From NCBI GenBank assembly GCA_963676725.1, contig OY781463.1, positions 2,914,001 to 2,978,000 on the forward strand: DNA of 64,000 nt, in the 5' to 3' direction. Below are positions 1-9,034 of the stretch, piece by piece (within the stretch, counting starts at the first letter, position 1; each line of letters begins with the position of its first letter). Position numbers and translations under genes: made by a program. The notes under the pieces were generated by a model. The model made no database searches. It was not told the origin of the DNA and worked only from the letters and a program-made list of their open reading frames with translations. This stretch comes from G963662905 sp963676725. Its GTDB lineage: Bacteria; Bacteroidota; Bacteroidia; Bacteroidales; WRLA01.

Positions 1-2209
1 TGAGCTTTAGCTTGTGCTGCATCATGGTTTTGCCACTGAGGTCGTAGAGGCTCAGCAGGGCATCGCCTGAGTATTGCAGGTTGAGGTCTATTTCGAGGGC
101 ATGGCCTACCGGATTTGAGCGCAAGGCCATTCCTTCCGACCTTTTTTGTTCCGGTTCAAGGCCAACCGGCATTTCTACGCCCATATACATCATGCGCCCC
201 GTTATGCCATAAGCCCATACATGCTGCCCGTCCGGATCAAGTTTCAGGCTTTGAAAATAAGGGTATGGACCAAAACGTTCCCAGTATGTGCCATCTGTTC
301 TTTTATAAATATAATTTCCGCTAAGCAGGTAATCTTCTCCTGCATTGGTTTGTACTATATCAAGAACAGCAAGATTTTCAGCAGAAAAAATCTGTTCCAT
401 AAGCTCTCCCGTTCGGATATTGACCGGCCACACGGCAGGGCTACCACTTTCCCCATATGTATATCCATTGGTTATATAAAAAATGGAGTCGTTAATTTGA
501 AATGCTTTAAGGATTTTATTCACCCCCAAATTGGTAAAGTCCCAGCTTTCGCCTTCATCTGTGCTTGCATAGTATCCGCCATTGCCAGCGGAACCACCAA
601 ATACATATATGTGATCATCGCAAGATTCCATATCCATCATAGCCGAAGAGCTTACCGAAGGTAATTCTAATTCTGCCAAACTGGTATCAATCGGGCTAAA
701 TTTAAAAAGTTTGGGAATTATACCATACTCATATTCATAGGGTTGAAAGATATACACCCGGTCACCATCCAGAATATCTACTGACATATTAAAAAGCTCA
801 TAGGATTTTATAATGCCCTCACAATAGCTATTGAAACCATCTTCTGAATAATAACAATATAAGTTATCACTAAAAAAAGTGCTTGCAATAATACAAGATT
901 TATCCTGTAGTATATCCATATCCTCAAAAACCAAATTGTTTATATTTGGGTAAAGCAGGCTGTCCCAGACCCGATCCTGTGTATAATAATTCAATACGAC
1001 GTCTTTCGTTAGCAGGATCATTTGTTCATCATCAAATTCCAAATCAATGATTTTCTCAATAAAACTATCCGAGGCCGGAGTCCAAAGATTGCTCTTATTA
1101 TGATTTTCAAGAAAAACGGAAGACCGCCCTCCTTCCAAATCATAGTTGATAGATGTTATACAGCAAAAGGCTTTTTGATGGTCAACAATCCCTACACTTC
1201 TGATATTAGGCCGCGTAAAACCCTTCCCATATAGGTCGGGTTTTTCCTGTGCAGCACTCCAGCTTATACCTTGATCTCTCGAAACAAGCATTGGAAACTT
1301 TATGCAACCTTCCGGATGCCAGTAATAATTACAGTATCCATAAACAAACACCAAAGAATCTCCAAAAGTTTTCATTTGATTCAAATCAGGCATTTCATTC
1401 TTGTCATAAACTCTTTGCCATGAATTACCATCATCATTGCTCTTCAATATTATATATGAAAAGTCAATATACACCTCCTTTTCGTTTGAGGCTATCCTTT
1501 CATGCCAATCATCATCTCTTCTACCTAAGGCATAATAAATCCCATTATTTTGATTAATAATTTTATAATAAAACTCATCAGGAAAAAAAGTCACGTACTC
1601 AAATGTGGCACATGAATCACTTGTAAGATAAAGCCTCTGATTCTCTTGGCTTAACAGCAAGCCTTTCTTAGCGTTTTCAAAAGCAAAATCACTAATTTTC
1701 GATTCATTAGTTAACAGTTCGGATGTATAGCTTAAGTTCCATCCTTTCCCTCCGTTTATAGTATTTCCAATCAAAGTATTTTTAGACTCATTGTGTACCA
1801 ATAGAACATATCCGTAATGCTCATCAAACATTCTAAACTTTGTTATACTCAGGCTGTCCGGGAATTGACACACCTTTGCCCACACCCGTCCGTAATCATG
1901 GGTAGAAATCAGTTGCCTGCTGCCCATTTTAATAAAGGCATGACCCGGGGCAACAATATTGATCTGGCTCAGCGAACTGCTCCCTTCGTTAAAAACAATC
2001 TCCCAATGACTGCCCCCATCACTTGTTGCGCATATCATGCCATACTGGCCGCACATCAGGCCATGCTGCCCGTCAAAAAAAGCAATGTCATAAAATTCAT
2101 TGCCGGCAGGCAGGGGATTGAGCCAGTGGGTGGTTTGGGCTGTTGATGCTGTGCAAAATATTAAAACCGCAAAAAAGCAAAGCGTATGTTTAAATAATTT
2201 TTGTATCAT
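1..2209 (-). CDS. Secreted Asp-box (BNR-like) repeat protein with T9SS sorting domain, C-terminus cut by window edge
   Basis: The minus-strand frame is open from an ATG at 2209 to the window edge, about 736 codons. It opens with a signal peptide (MIQKLFKHTL..., hydrophobic core, cleavage probably after TASTAQ). Several Asp boxes of the form S-x-D-x-G-x-x-W are visible (SDGGSHWE, SNDDGNSW, SRDQGISW, STDEGESW), typical of sialidase/sortilin-like beta-propellers such as the photosystem assembly factor YCF48-like family. The last visible part (NPVGHALEIDLNL ... LLSLYDLSGKTM) is the first half of a T9SS type A sorting domain, so the protein is probably exported through the outer membrane by the Por system. 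The substrate is unknown; Asp-box propellers bind many ligands, and I see no evidence for a sialidase active site. Only the C-terminal strands of the sorting domain are missing. Confidence 0.85.
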   Translation of the reverse strand, partial: MIQKLFKHTLCFFAVLIFCTASTAQTTHWLNPLPAGNEFYDIAFFDGQHGLMCGQYGMICATSDGGSHWEIVFNEGSSSLSQINIVAPGHAFIKMGSRQLISTHDYGRVWAKVCQFPDSLSITKFRMFDEHYGYVLLVHNESKNTLIGNTINGGKGWNLSYTSELLTNESKISDFAFENAKKGLLLSQENQRLYLTSDSCATFEYVTFFPDEFYYKIINQNNGIYYALGRRDDDWHERIASNEKEVYIDFSYIILKSNDDGNSWQRVYDKNEMPDLNQMKTFGDSLVFVYGYCNYYWHPEGCIKFPMLVSRDQGISWSAAQEKPDLYGKGFTRPNIRSVGIVDHQKAFCCITSINYDLEGGRSSVFLENHNKSNLWTPASDSFIEKIIDLEFDDEQMILLTKDVVLNYYTQDRVWDSLLYPNINNLVFEDMDILQDKSCIIASTFFSDNLYCYYSEDGFNSYCEGIIKSYELFNMSVDILDGDRVYIFQPYEYEYGIIPKLFKFSPIDTSLAELELPSVSSSAMMDMESCDDHIYVFGGSAGNGGYYASTDEGESWDFTNLGVNKILKAFQINDSIFYITNGYTYGESGSPAVWPVNIRTGELMEQIFSAENLAVLDIVQTNAGEDYLLSGNYIYKRTDGTYWERFGPYPYFQSLKLDPDGQHVWAYGITGRMMYMGVEMPVGLEPEQKRSEGMALRSNPVGHALEIDLNLQYSGDALLSLYDLSGKTMMQHKLKL

Positions 2210-2213
2210 GGCA

Positions 2214-2414
2214 CTAAATTTTTGAAATTTGTATAATCTGGCGATATACGAACACACTGTTCAGGTCACGGACTAATAGCACATAATGACCTTCATCCAG
2301 CATACTTACATCAATAGTGTCATCTTCGGAAGATATCAACATCAACAACACCACAGATACAGTTTTCAAAGCTACTCCTGTCCTTGTTTTAAAAATCCTA
2401 CCCATTGATTTCAT
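2214..2414 (-). pseudogene. T9SS sorting-domain tail fragment (probable gene remnant)
   Basis: A 66-codon frame lies immediately upstream of the Asp-box protein gene. Its second half (TIDVSMLDEGHYVLLVRD ... YRQIIQISK) has the strand-turn-strand pattern that ends T9SS type A sorting domains (I-D-[VL]-S-x-L-x-x-G-x-Y then alternating hydrophobics). No exported domain or convincing signal peptide precedes it. It is best read as the 3' end of a lost secreted-protein gene. A real small protein remains possible. Confidence 0.4.
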
Positions 2415-2616
2415 TTTCTTTGTTTTTTGTTTTGAAATTGGGTTTTATTATGAAAGCATAAAAATACTATATTAATTCAAAACTGAATACAACTAATATT
2501 AATTTTTTCTTATTATAAGGGGCTTTATTTTTGAAAATGCACCTTCATCTTGATAATTTATTCTGACTCCCTCAATATATCCAAAAAAAAGTTCATTAAC
2601 TAATGTATTTAACCCC

Positions 2617-2811
2617 CTACTTCTTCACCACCTTCTCACTAATCCGCTGCCCGCCATATTCCAGATTGAGGATATACATGCCAGGCTTTAGATGCCCTAC
2701 ATTGAAATTATATCCTTTTGGGCTTCCGTTGAGCTTTAAGCTGAATAATTCAAAAATGCTTCTAAACTGATGAACTTTATACCACCTTCGACCAGCAAAA
2801 AAAATAATCTT
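2617..2811 (-). pseudogene. Second T9SS sorting-domain tail fragment
   Basis: On the minus strand the frame ending at TAG (2619-2617) reads ...LKLNGSPKGYNFNVGHLKPG then MYILNLEYGGQRISEKVVKK. This is the classic end of a T9SS type A domain: x-L-K-P-G-M-Y-I-L, then a hairpin and a basic KxVKK tail. The frame is closed by TGA at 2814-2812 and has no start codon or passenger domain, and recognisable similarity covers only about 2617-2758. It is a gene remnant, the second in a row upstream of an intact T9SS cargo gene. Confidence 0.6.
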
Positions 2812-2865
2812 TCAGGAAGACTATAATTTTTAATCATTCAAGGCTTATATGAATAAAATTTACTG

Positions 2866-2874
2866 TACTTTCGC
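2866..2874 (+). promoter_or_regulatory. Bacteroidota -7-like element for the permease gene
   Basis: TACTTTCGC matches the Bacteroidota -7 consensus TAnnTTTG at 7 of 8 positions and lies 42 nt upstream of the permease ATG. No clear TTTG -33 element is present. Confidence 0.4.
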
Positions 2875-2916
2875 GGCCAGATTTTAATACTTGACAAACT
2901 CATTAATTAGCTGATA

Positions 2917-4095
2917 ATGAAATCACTAAAAACCATCCGAAGTAAAAACTTCTTACTCAACAGAAGGTATGAAGCTTTGGTGTTCTTAATTCTCTTCTTT
3001 GGCTTTTTTGGCTTTCTTGGACATAAAATGGGCATCGACAATATGCTCAACACCATCATGAATACAGCTTGGGACCTGCTGATGAATACGGTTTTCTATA
3101 TAATGGGCATTACGGTGCTAACAGGAGCGCTTGGCCGTTTGATGATTGAATTTGGTGTTGTGCGCTTAATCGAAAAAGCTTTATCTCCATTAATGCGCCC
3201 TTTATTTAACCTTCCCGGCGTTGCATCCCTTGCAGGATTGATGACCTTTTTCTCTGATAATCCGGCAATTATTGGACTCTCTAACGATAAAAGTTTCAGC
3301 AAATACTTTCTGAAACGGGAATTAATCTCACTCACGAATTTCGGTACTGCTTTTGGCATGGGACTGATTGTGCTCACATATATGTCGGGATTTGGATATT
3401 TTAAAGCCGCATTGGTCGGGGTCTTTGGAGCCGTTGTTGGAGCAATTGTTTCCACACGCACTATGCAAAGACTGATTCGCGACGATTTCCCGGAAGAGAA
3501 AAACCTAAAGAAAAAAGTTGCCTCGAAAGATGAAGAAGAAAACATCAGTTTTAAATCAGAAGGAAGCACCTTTTTACGTTTTCTAAATTCCATACTCGAT
3601 GGAGGAAAATCCGGAGTAGAATTGGGGCTTAGCATTATTCCCGGCGTTTTGATTATCAGTTCCATTATTATGATTCTCACCTTTGGACCAAAAGACGCAA
3701 CTATTGGTTATCAAGGACTTGCTTTTGAAGGCGTTCCTGTACTACCCTATCTTGCAGGAAAAATTGATTGGCTGTTTTTTGGACTTTTTGGTTTTAAAAA
3801 TGCCGAGCTTATTGCATTTCCAATCACCTCACTTGGCGCCGTTGGTGCTTCATTATCATTGGTAAAAGCCTTTGTTGCCGAAAACCTTATTGACGGCAAC
3901 GCCATAGCAGTTTTTACCGCAATGGGCATGTGTTGGAGTGGTTACCTCAGCACCCATACTGCCATGCTCGATACATTAGGTTATCGTAATCTTACATCTA
4001 AAGCACTTATTTCACATACTATTGGCGGTATTGTTGCAGGAATTGTGGCACATTATGCCTTCGTACTTTTAAGTCTTTTTATCAATATCGGATAA
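2917..4095 (+). CDS. Nucleoside-recognition (Gate) domain inner-membrane transport protein
   Basis: A 392-residue polytopic membrane protein. After a short basic N-terminus there are hydrophobic segments at about 20-38, 50-85, 95-115, 135-180, 235-260, 285-315 and 325-390. The repeated Gate-type segments (NTAWDLLMNTVFYIMG ... LTGALGRLM; FFSDNPAIIGLSND; GMCWSGYLSTHTAML) match the nucleoside-recognition domain family that includes spore-maturation-like proteins and concentrative nucleoside transporters. A charged cytoplasmic loop (about residues 190-215, rich in E and K) splits the two halves. The substrate is inferred to be a nucleoside or similar small solute. The next gene starts 24 nt downstream on the same strand and is probably co-transcribed. 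Confidence 0.75.
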   Translation: MKSLKTIRSKNFLLNRRYEALVFLILFFGFFGFLGHKMGIDNMLNTIMNTAWDLLMNTVFYIMGITVLTGALGRLMIEFGVVRLIEKALSPLMRPLFNLPGVASLAGLMTFFSDNPAIIGLSNDKSFSKYFLKRELISLTNFGTAFGMGLIVLTYMSGFGYFKAALVGVFGAVVGAIVSTRTMQRLIRDDFPEEKNLKKKVASKDEEENISFKSEGSTFLRFLNSILDGGKSGVELGLSIIPGVLIISSIIMILTFGPKDATIGYQGLAFEGVPVLPYLAGKIDWLFFGLFGFKNAELIAFPITSLGAVGASLSLVKAFVAENLIDGNAIAVFTAMGMCWSGYLSTHTAMLDTLGYRNLTSKALISHTIGGIVAGIVAHYAFVLLSLFINIG

Positions 4096-4118
4096 AGCCT
4101 CAAAACACATTTCAAAAA

Positions 4119-4892
4119 ATGACAATACAAAAATTCACTTTTTGGGCATTGCCCATGATGCTGGTTTTTATTCTATTCACTCAGGCAATAATGGCCGGAA
4201 CAAAGGAGCTGAGCATCCCTTTGATAAAAAAAGAGGATGGAAAAAAAGCAAGCAATATTGCCACTTCAATATCGCTAAGCGCAAATATTACAAGCCAGCA
4301 TTTATGGAGGGCAACATCCGCAGGAACAGCAGCTTGCATCGAGCCATTGGTCACATTTACCCATGGAAACTTTCGGATGAATGCATGGATGTCGTATGCC
4401 TTGGACAATAGTTATAAAGAAATCGATTTTTTCGCCACTTATGATGTTGGAGCTTTCCGCTTCGGTTTGTTTGATTATTATTGTCCGTCTGAGGAAGCAT
4501 CAAACAGATTTTTTGAATTTGAAAAAAGCAAAACACGGCATCTATTTGAAGCACAAGCATCGTGGCTGGGCTCAAAAACCATTCCCATTTCATTGACTGC
4601 AGCCTGTTTTATTGGCGGTTTTGATATGGATGCTTCTAAAAACCAGTTGTATTCCACATATTTTGAGGCCAATTACGGCATCAATGCAGGCAAAAACAGA
4701 ATTGCTTTTACAATTGGAGGCACGCCGGCCAATGGAATGTATGCTCCGCAAGCAAGTATTTTTAACTATGGCATCACTTTGTCGCGCACAATCCCTTTGG
4801 GTGAAAAATGGCAAATGCCTTGCTCCGGAAAACTTGTTTACAATAAGGAGAATAAGGAGTGGTTGTTCTCGCTTACAATCGGAATCAGTTAA
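4119..4892 (+). CDS. Exported barrel-like outer-membrane protein, function unknown
   Basis: 257 residues with a signal peptide (hydrophobic core about 10-25, cleavage near IMAGTK). The mature part is built of alternating hydrophobic/polar stretches with aromatic girdles (HLWRATSAG; FRMNAWMSYAL; IDFFATYDVGAFRFGLFDYY; STYFEANYGINAGKNRIAFTIGG; WLFSLTIGIS), and the last strand ends the protein, as in small outer-membrane beta-barrels. I do not recognise a named family; it resembles the TorF-type putative porins. It sits 24 nt behind the permease, so a porin-like role for the same solute is a reasonable guess, not shown. Confidence 0.6.
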   Translation: MTIQKFTFWALPMMLVFILFTQAIMAGTKELSIPLIKKEDGKKASNIATSISLSANITSQHLWRATSAGTAACIEPLVTFTHGNFRMNAWMSYALDNSYKEIDFFATYDVGAFRFGLFDYYCPSEEASNRFFEFEKSKTRHLFEAQASWLGSKTIPISLTAACFIGGFDMDASKNQLYSTYFEANYGINAGKNRIAFTIGGTPANGMYAPQASIFNYGITLSRTIPLGEKWQMPCSGKLVYNKENKEWLFSLTIGIS

Positions 4893-5501
4893 TAGGGGCT
4901 ATTAATATTGCCTATTAATGTTTTCGGTGCTTTTCGAAAAGGCCAAGGATTGGCAACATAATAGCTACTCATTTATTGCAGCTTTTAGCTCACGAAGCTG
5001 GTCTTTTTAGCTCATATATGCTTCAATTTTGAGCTATTACATTGTCTTAAATGAGCCGTAAGGTATAGTGCAGGGCTCTGTTTTTCGACAATTTTCCGGT
5101 AAAGCTATTTTTTATCCTTTGCAAAAATGCGTGTATGTGGAATCCAAAACATAGACTATCCGCACCTTATGGTTTTTATGAATAGATTAATCCAAAGAAA
5201 TTGGGAAAATTAATATTTGGTTCCGAGCTTTTCCGGTTATGTACTTCATGCTATTAATATACTATTAACCAGATATTTATTATTAGGAATAAGTTGGCAT
5301 ATTATCAACAATTTTGAGAAGGGTTTGGGATTTTTAGATATTTGTCCGGCAGCATTTGTGTGCCTGACGGATTGCGAATGTTAAGTGGGCATTTCTTTGA
5401 AAAAATATTCCATTGAGCGGTAAGTAGTAGCAATTGCAGGATGCCTCTTTGGGACAAATTCTAACCCATTTGCTATAGATTTTATTGGCGGCAATAGACT
5501 C
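4893..5501. other. Gene-free interval (about 0.6 kb)
   Basis: AT-rich sequence between the barrel-like gene and the antitoxin gene. I find no long frame, RNA gene or strong terminator. Both strands contain short broken frames only, which may be decayed coding or repeat sequence. Confidence 0.5.
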
Positions 5502-5792
5502 TTATACAATCGAAATGTGTAGATTTTTACCAAGTCCAATTTCAATCAATTTGTAATATGTTGAGATTTGAATATCGCTAAGCCCACGCTCAATTCTGGA
5601 AATATAACTTTTTTTGGTTCCGGTCCGTTCGGCAAGTTCTTCTTGTGTCATTTGGGCTTCTTTTCTTGCTTCTTTTAGCATAATTCCCAACCTGAATGCT
5701 AATGATTCGGCATCGTATTTATCTCGGGACGGAGTTCCTTTTTCTCCATACTTTTCTGTTACTATGTCTTCGAATCTTTTTACGTTCTTCAT
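5502..5792 (-). CDS. XRE-family helix-turn-helix antitoxin (HigA-like)
   Basis: 96 residues. A Cro/C1-type HTH occupies about residues 35-90: MLKEARKEAQMTQEELAERT, then KKSYISRIERG with the usual recognition helix, then LSDIQISTYYKLIEIGLGK. The N-terminal 30 residues are a charged linker, as in HigA/Gp49-linked antitoxins. It starts 1 nt after the toxin gene, giving the toxin-first order typical of HigBA modules. It should neutralise the upstream-encoded toxin and repress the shared promoter. Confidence 0.85.
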   Translation of the reverse strand: MKNVKRFEDIVTEKYGEKGTPSRDKYDAESLAFRLGIMLKEARKEAQMTQEELAERTGTKKSYISRIERGLSDIQISTYYKLIEIGLGKNLHISIV

Positions 5793-5793
5793 T

Positions 5794-6138
5794 TTATTTA
5801 TCTCCTGTTTTTTCTTTTAGATATTCTTTCTTAAGTTTTTCTGCAAGTTTAATTTCCTTCTGAGGGGTTTTTTGAGTCTTTTTAAGAAAACAATTGCTTA
5901 GAACAACAAGATTCCCTCCATCCTTAAAACACAATATCCGAATACTCTTGAAAGTCGTAATCACTCTGATTTCCCATATTCCATTCGTGTTTTCAAGTAG
6001 CTTAAAAAACCTCTTAGGAACTTGTCTTTCAAATCTCACAAGGTCAAGTACATATTCGATTTTCAGCTGAACTTTAGAATCCTGTTTTCTGTAAAACTCA
6101 ATAAACCTTTCCTTGTAAGTAACAATATCTCTAATCAT
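5794..6138 (-). CDS. RelE/HigB-type toxin (phage Gp49-like)
   Basis: 114 residues matching the Gp49-like/HigB family of RelE-fold mRNA interferases: VQLKIEYVLDLVRFERQVP, then FFKLLENTNGIWEIRV, then SIRILCFKDGGNLVVLSNCF and a basic helix KKTQKTPQKEIKLAEKLKKEY. The W-E-I-R and F-x-K-K-T-x-K-T-P motifs are characteristic. It probably cleaves mRNA on the ribosome when the antitoxin is lost. It is the first gene of the pair, with its ATG only a few bases downstream of the -7 element, so its transcript is probably leaderless or nearly so. Confidence 0.85.
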   Translation of the reverse strand: MIRDIVTYKERFIEFYRKQDSKVQLKIEYVLDLVRFERQVPKRFFKLLENTNGIWEIRVITTFKSIRILCFKDGGNLVVLSNCFLKKTQKTPQKEIKLAEKLKKEYLKEKTGDK

Positions 6139-6142
6139 TTTT

Positions 6143-6166
6143 GCAAAGTTAACTAATTAGTGAACT
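6143..6166 (-). promoter_or_regulatory. Toxin-antitoxin promoter overlapped by a 20-bp operator palindrome
   Basis: On the minus strand TAACTTTGC (6151-6143) is a perfect TAnnTTTG -7 element. Overlapping it, AGTTAACTAATTAGTGAACT (6147-6166) is an inverted repeat with 18 of 20 positions symmetric (core ACTAATTAGT is perfect). A palindrome placed on the -7 element of a toxin-antitoxin operon is the expected site for autorepression by the HTH antitoxin. Confidence 0.7.
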
Positions 6167-6369
6167 AAATCAAGAATATTTTCAAATTATTTTGGTATTA
6201 CTTCTATTGCTACCAACGATAGTATCCCGAAAGCGCTCATATCAGGCGTTCAATCCGCGAATAATTGGGATATGCACAAAGCACAACTGATCCGAGCAAT
6301 TCGGGTTTCCGGCTCAGACCTTAAAACGAATCTTACTTGTCAGCTATTCGATATTCATCATAAACTCTA

Positions 6370-7281
6370 TCAATCCACCCCTTCCGCATCCAATTCAATC
6401 CTATAAATGGATGTGCGTGCAGTTATAAAAAGTTGGTTTCTGTCTTTGCCACTAAAACAAAGATTGGATGGTTTTTCCGGGACTTCGATGGATTCTAATA
6501 ATTTGCCAGAAGGTGAAAAAATATCTACTGCTTGTTTTCCACCGGTGGTTAGATACACATTTCCTGCTTTGTCCATTGTCATCCCATCACAGCCAAATTC
6601 AACAAAAAGTGTCATGTTTACCAAGGAACCATCCTCCTGAATATCATACTTATATGTTTTGCCCGCTTGAGCGTCTGTCACATAAAGGGTTTTTCCATCG
6701 GGAGTTCCGAGCACACCATTGGGTTTTTCAAAATCATCACACACCCGAATAACTGATGTACGTTTTGGATTAATATAATACACATGCATCCCGTCCTGAG
6801 GAAGCCCAGCATCTTCACCACCATATTGTGGATCAGTGAAGTAAACACCACCTTTTCCGTCAGGCCATATATCATTGGGCTGATTAAACCTTTTTCCATC
6901 ATACTGAGTGGCAATAGCTTTATAATCTCCATCAGGACTCGTGGAAGTAATCTGTCCCTTTTCACCTTCACAGGCCAATAAGTTTTCGTCTTTATCAAAA
7001 TACAATCCGTTTGCCCTACCACTGTTTATCCGAAAAGTATCCAGTTGATCATCTAAAGTCCAAATTAAAATCAGGTGATTGGGAATATCCGTAAAGTAAA
7101 CATTTCCTTGAGCATCAACGGCAGGGCCTTCTGTGAATGCAAAACCACCGGCCAATTTCTCCAATTCTGAAACCATGAATGATTCCGCTTGAGTTTCATC
7201 TTTTTGAACTTTCTTTTCTGCTGATCTATTCGCACAAGATATGAGTGTAATAGCAATTAAAAACAATGTGATATATTTCAT
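6370..7281 (-). CDS. SMP-30/gluconolactonase-like lipoprotein
   Basis: 303 residues. An N-terminal lipoprotein signal (MKYITLFLIAITLISC, lipobox Cys16) is followed by an SMP-30/gluconolactonase/LRE-like six-bladed propeller: AFTEGPAVDAQGNVYFTDI, FNQPNDIWPDGKGGVYFTDP, EKPNGVLGTPDGKTLYVTDA, CDGMTMDKAGNVYLTTGG. The conserved metal-site residues are present (Glu of TEGP, Asn of QPND, Asn of KPNG, Asp of CDGM). The family hydrolyses sugar lactones or related esters; the exact substrate is unknown. It would be anchored in the envelope, facing the periplasm or the surface. It stands alone on the minus strand. Confidence 0.85.
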   Translation of the reverse strand: MKYITLFLIAITLISCANRSAEKKVQKDETQAESFMVSELEKLAGGFAFTEGPAVDAQGNVYFTDIPNHLILIWTLDDQLDTFRINSGRANGLYFDKDENLLACEGEKGQITSTSPDGDYKAIATQYDGKRFNQPNDIWPDGKGGVYFTDPQYGGEDAGLPQDGMHVYYINPKRTSVIRVCDDFEKPNGVLGTPDGKTLYVTDAQAGKTYKYDIQEDGSLVNMTLFVEFGCDGMTMDKAGNVYLTTGGKQAVDIFSPSGKLLESIEVPEKPSNLCFSGKDRNQLFITARTSIYRIELDAEGVD

Positions 7282-7421
7282 GGCGCTATTGATTTTTGGT
7301 TAATAATGTGAAAAATATTCGATAAAACTTGGATTGTTTGTTTCACTATAATTCTGATTAAGGCTTTTAATAAATGCCTGTTTTAATGGCGTTTATTTTT
7401 TATTGGCCGCAGTATTTATTT

Positions 7422-7988
7422 TCAATAGTATCTGTCAATTCCTCCAAATCCTTTAATCAGTTTATTGTCTTTTGTCTTGCTAATGAAGTTATTTAAACGC
7501 CTCTCAAATTCATCAGGTCTTTTCCTTGCGGTATCAATGTATGCCACTCGAATTCGTTTATATGGTTCTGAAAAAAATTGATAATTCTTCCAGGCAATCT
7601 TATCCGATTTTAGCTGTTTTATTATGTCTTCAGGAAAAATGAATTGTTGTTCAATTATTTCTAAAACTTCATTTCTGATTGAATCATGAATCATATTGTT
7701 TTCAAAAAGCCACTTCAAACGTTCTTTGTTTGGTTGTGAGAAGGAAGAATTCTTTCTTCTTTTACAAAACCTTTGAATGCTCGTCTCTCCATCTAATGAT
7801 TTAATCGTACTATCAATCCATCCGAAACAAAGCGCCTCTTCAACTGCATCGTTATATAGGATTCTTTCTCTACCTGTCTTCTTTAATGGATATTCTAACC
7901 AAACATCATCCTTAGTCTCAAAATTATTTTCGAGCCATTTTCTCCATTCTTTTCTGTCAATAAAATATTTAGTTGATATCTCGTTCAT
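7422..7988 (-). CDS. YdeI/OmpD-associated family protein
   Basis: 188 residues. The N-terminal half (REWRKWLENNFETKDDVWLE, then YNDAVEEALCFGWIDSTIK, then QRFCKRRKNSSFSQPNKERL) and the C-terminal segment (AYIDTARKRPDEFERRLNNF) are the hallmarks of the YdeI/OmdA family, described as bacteriocin-protection or stress-linked proteins with no settled biochemical activity. Length fits the family. Its biochemical role cannot be read from the sequence. Confidence 0.8.
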   Translation of the reverse strand: MNEISTKYFIDRKEWRKWLENNFETKDDVWLEYPLKKTGRERILYNDAVEEALCFGWIDSTIKSLDGETSIQRFCKRRKNSSFSQPNKERLKWLFENNMIHDSIRNEVLEIIEQQFIFPEDIIKQLKSDKIAWKNYQFFSEPYKRIRVAYIDTARKRPDEFERRLNNFISKTKDNKLIKGFGGIDRYY

Positions 7989-8020
7989 AGGCTATTTGTC
8001 ATAGGTGTGGGGTACGTTAT

Positions 8021-8872
8021 TCATTTAAAATTTATTGAGATTACATGGTGCGAGCATTCAACGGCTTTCCTGTTTAATTTTGCTGGTAACCAGTTCGGCA
8101 TTAACTCAACAAGCCTCTCTGCTTCTCTTTTGTAGAATCCGGTATTTGCTTTAAAAGTACTTATATTCTTCAACTCTCCCATTTCATTCACGGCAAAAGA
8201 AACAAAGACGGCATTTTTTGATTCTGCCTTTTCTGAGATTGGATACCGAGAATTTTTTATTAAAAACTCTTCTAAACTACCATATTTCTCATCAAACTTT
8301 GGAGGAGTATCATGATTTGGCCATACAGGATGATCCATTATTATAAATTCACATGGATTCTCTTCACCAGAAATGGCGGATATTGAAATTCCAGTTATCT
8401 CTCTAGAATTAGATGCCTTGTAATGAACATCTTTCGAAATTATCCAATGGTTTTCTTTAGGCCCCCATCCTTCATAAGGTTCAAAATTAAATGTAATCTC
8501 ATAAACGTCAAGGTCAAAATTATTATCCATTGCAATCTTCAAAATATCATCACCCTGTATCAGCAAGGTATCAAAATCCAATGCTTTAATTATCTTACCA
8601 TCACTATTATACTTACACCATAAACCATAATAAATACCCTGTTTCAAATGCCCTGTTTCTACAATTCCATCATAATCAGTAAAATTGATATAGAATTCAG
8701 TCTTGTTTGATTGATTTATGTATCTTATTCTATCAACTCTTTCATGATTAAATGCAGTATCAATTCTAGAGTATTCAAAGCTCTTATCCATATAAACATT
8801 CTCTTTATTCGACTCCTGTGAGAACAGAAATATGGACGATAAAATAAAACCAATGAGCACAGAAATTCTCAT
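8021..8872 (-). CDS. Exported protein with C-terminal TonB domain
   Basis: The start is placed at 8872 because this gives a proper signal peptide (MRISVLIGFILSSIFLFSQ); an upstream in-frame ATG at 8947 would add 25 residues that spoil it. The middle (about residues 25-190) resembles no domain I know, though GHLKQGIYYGLWCKYNSDGK is MORN/toxin_15-like. The last 75 residues (NAVFVSFAVNEMGELKNIST, then EAERLVELMPNWLPAKLNRK) form a TonB C-terminal domain. Unlike true TonB it lacks an N-terminal anchor and Pro-rich linker, as do many Bacteroidota periplasmic TonB-C proteins of unknown role. Confidence 0.75.
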   Translation of the reverse strand: MRISVLIGFILSSIFLFSQESNKENVYMDKSFEYSRIDTAFNHERVDRIRYINQSNKTEFYINFTDYDGIVETGHLKQGIYYGLWCKYNSDGKIIKALDFDTLLIQGDDILKIAMDNNFDLDVYEITFNFEPYEGWGPKENHWIISKDVHYKASNSREITGISISAISGEENPCEFIIMDHPVWPNHDTPPKFDEKYGSLEEFLIKNSRYPISEKAESKNAVFVSFAVNEMGELKNISTFKANTGFYKREAERLVELMPNWLPAKLNRKAVECSHHVISINFK

Positions 8873-9034
8873 AATCCGTGATTTTTTATAATTCTGACTA
8901 ACGACAGCCGCCCGAAATCTCGGGGGCATGTGTCTTAAAACTTCCATTTTTTATTAAATTGTATCGAAATACGGCATAAATTTAGCGATTATTTGCGTTC
9001 TGAGGGAGTGGAAAACGATACCTAATTGTTGGAC

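Noticed and set aside
3096..3680. 194-codon minus-strand frame inside the permease gene
   Set aside because: Antisense shadow of a well-supported membrane protein; Ser/Pro-rich without domain features.
6160..6408. Plus-strand open stretch (SIPKALISGVQSANNWDMHK ...) between the toxin gene and the SMP-30 gene
   Set aside because: It has no start codon, overlaps the 3' end of the SMP-30 gene, and I recognise no family.
8881..8947. attC-like or hairpin sequence (GCCCGAAATCTCGGGGGC) suggesting an integron cassette array in the accessory island
   Set aside because: Only a 5-bp stem is present, other intergenic gaps in the island lack a matching element, and no integrase is seen.
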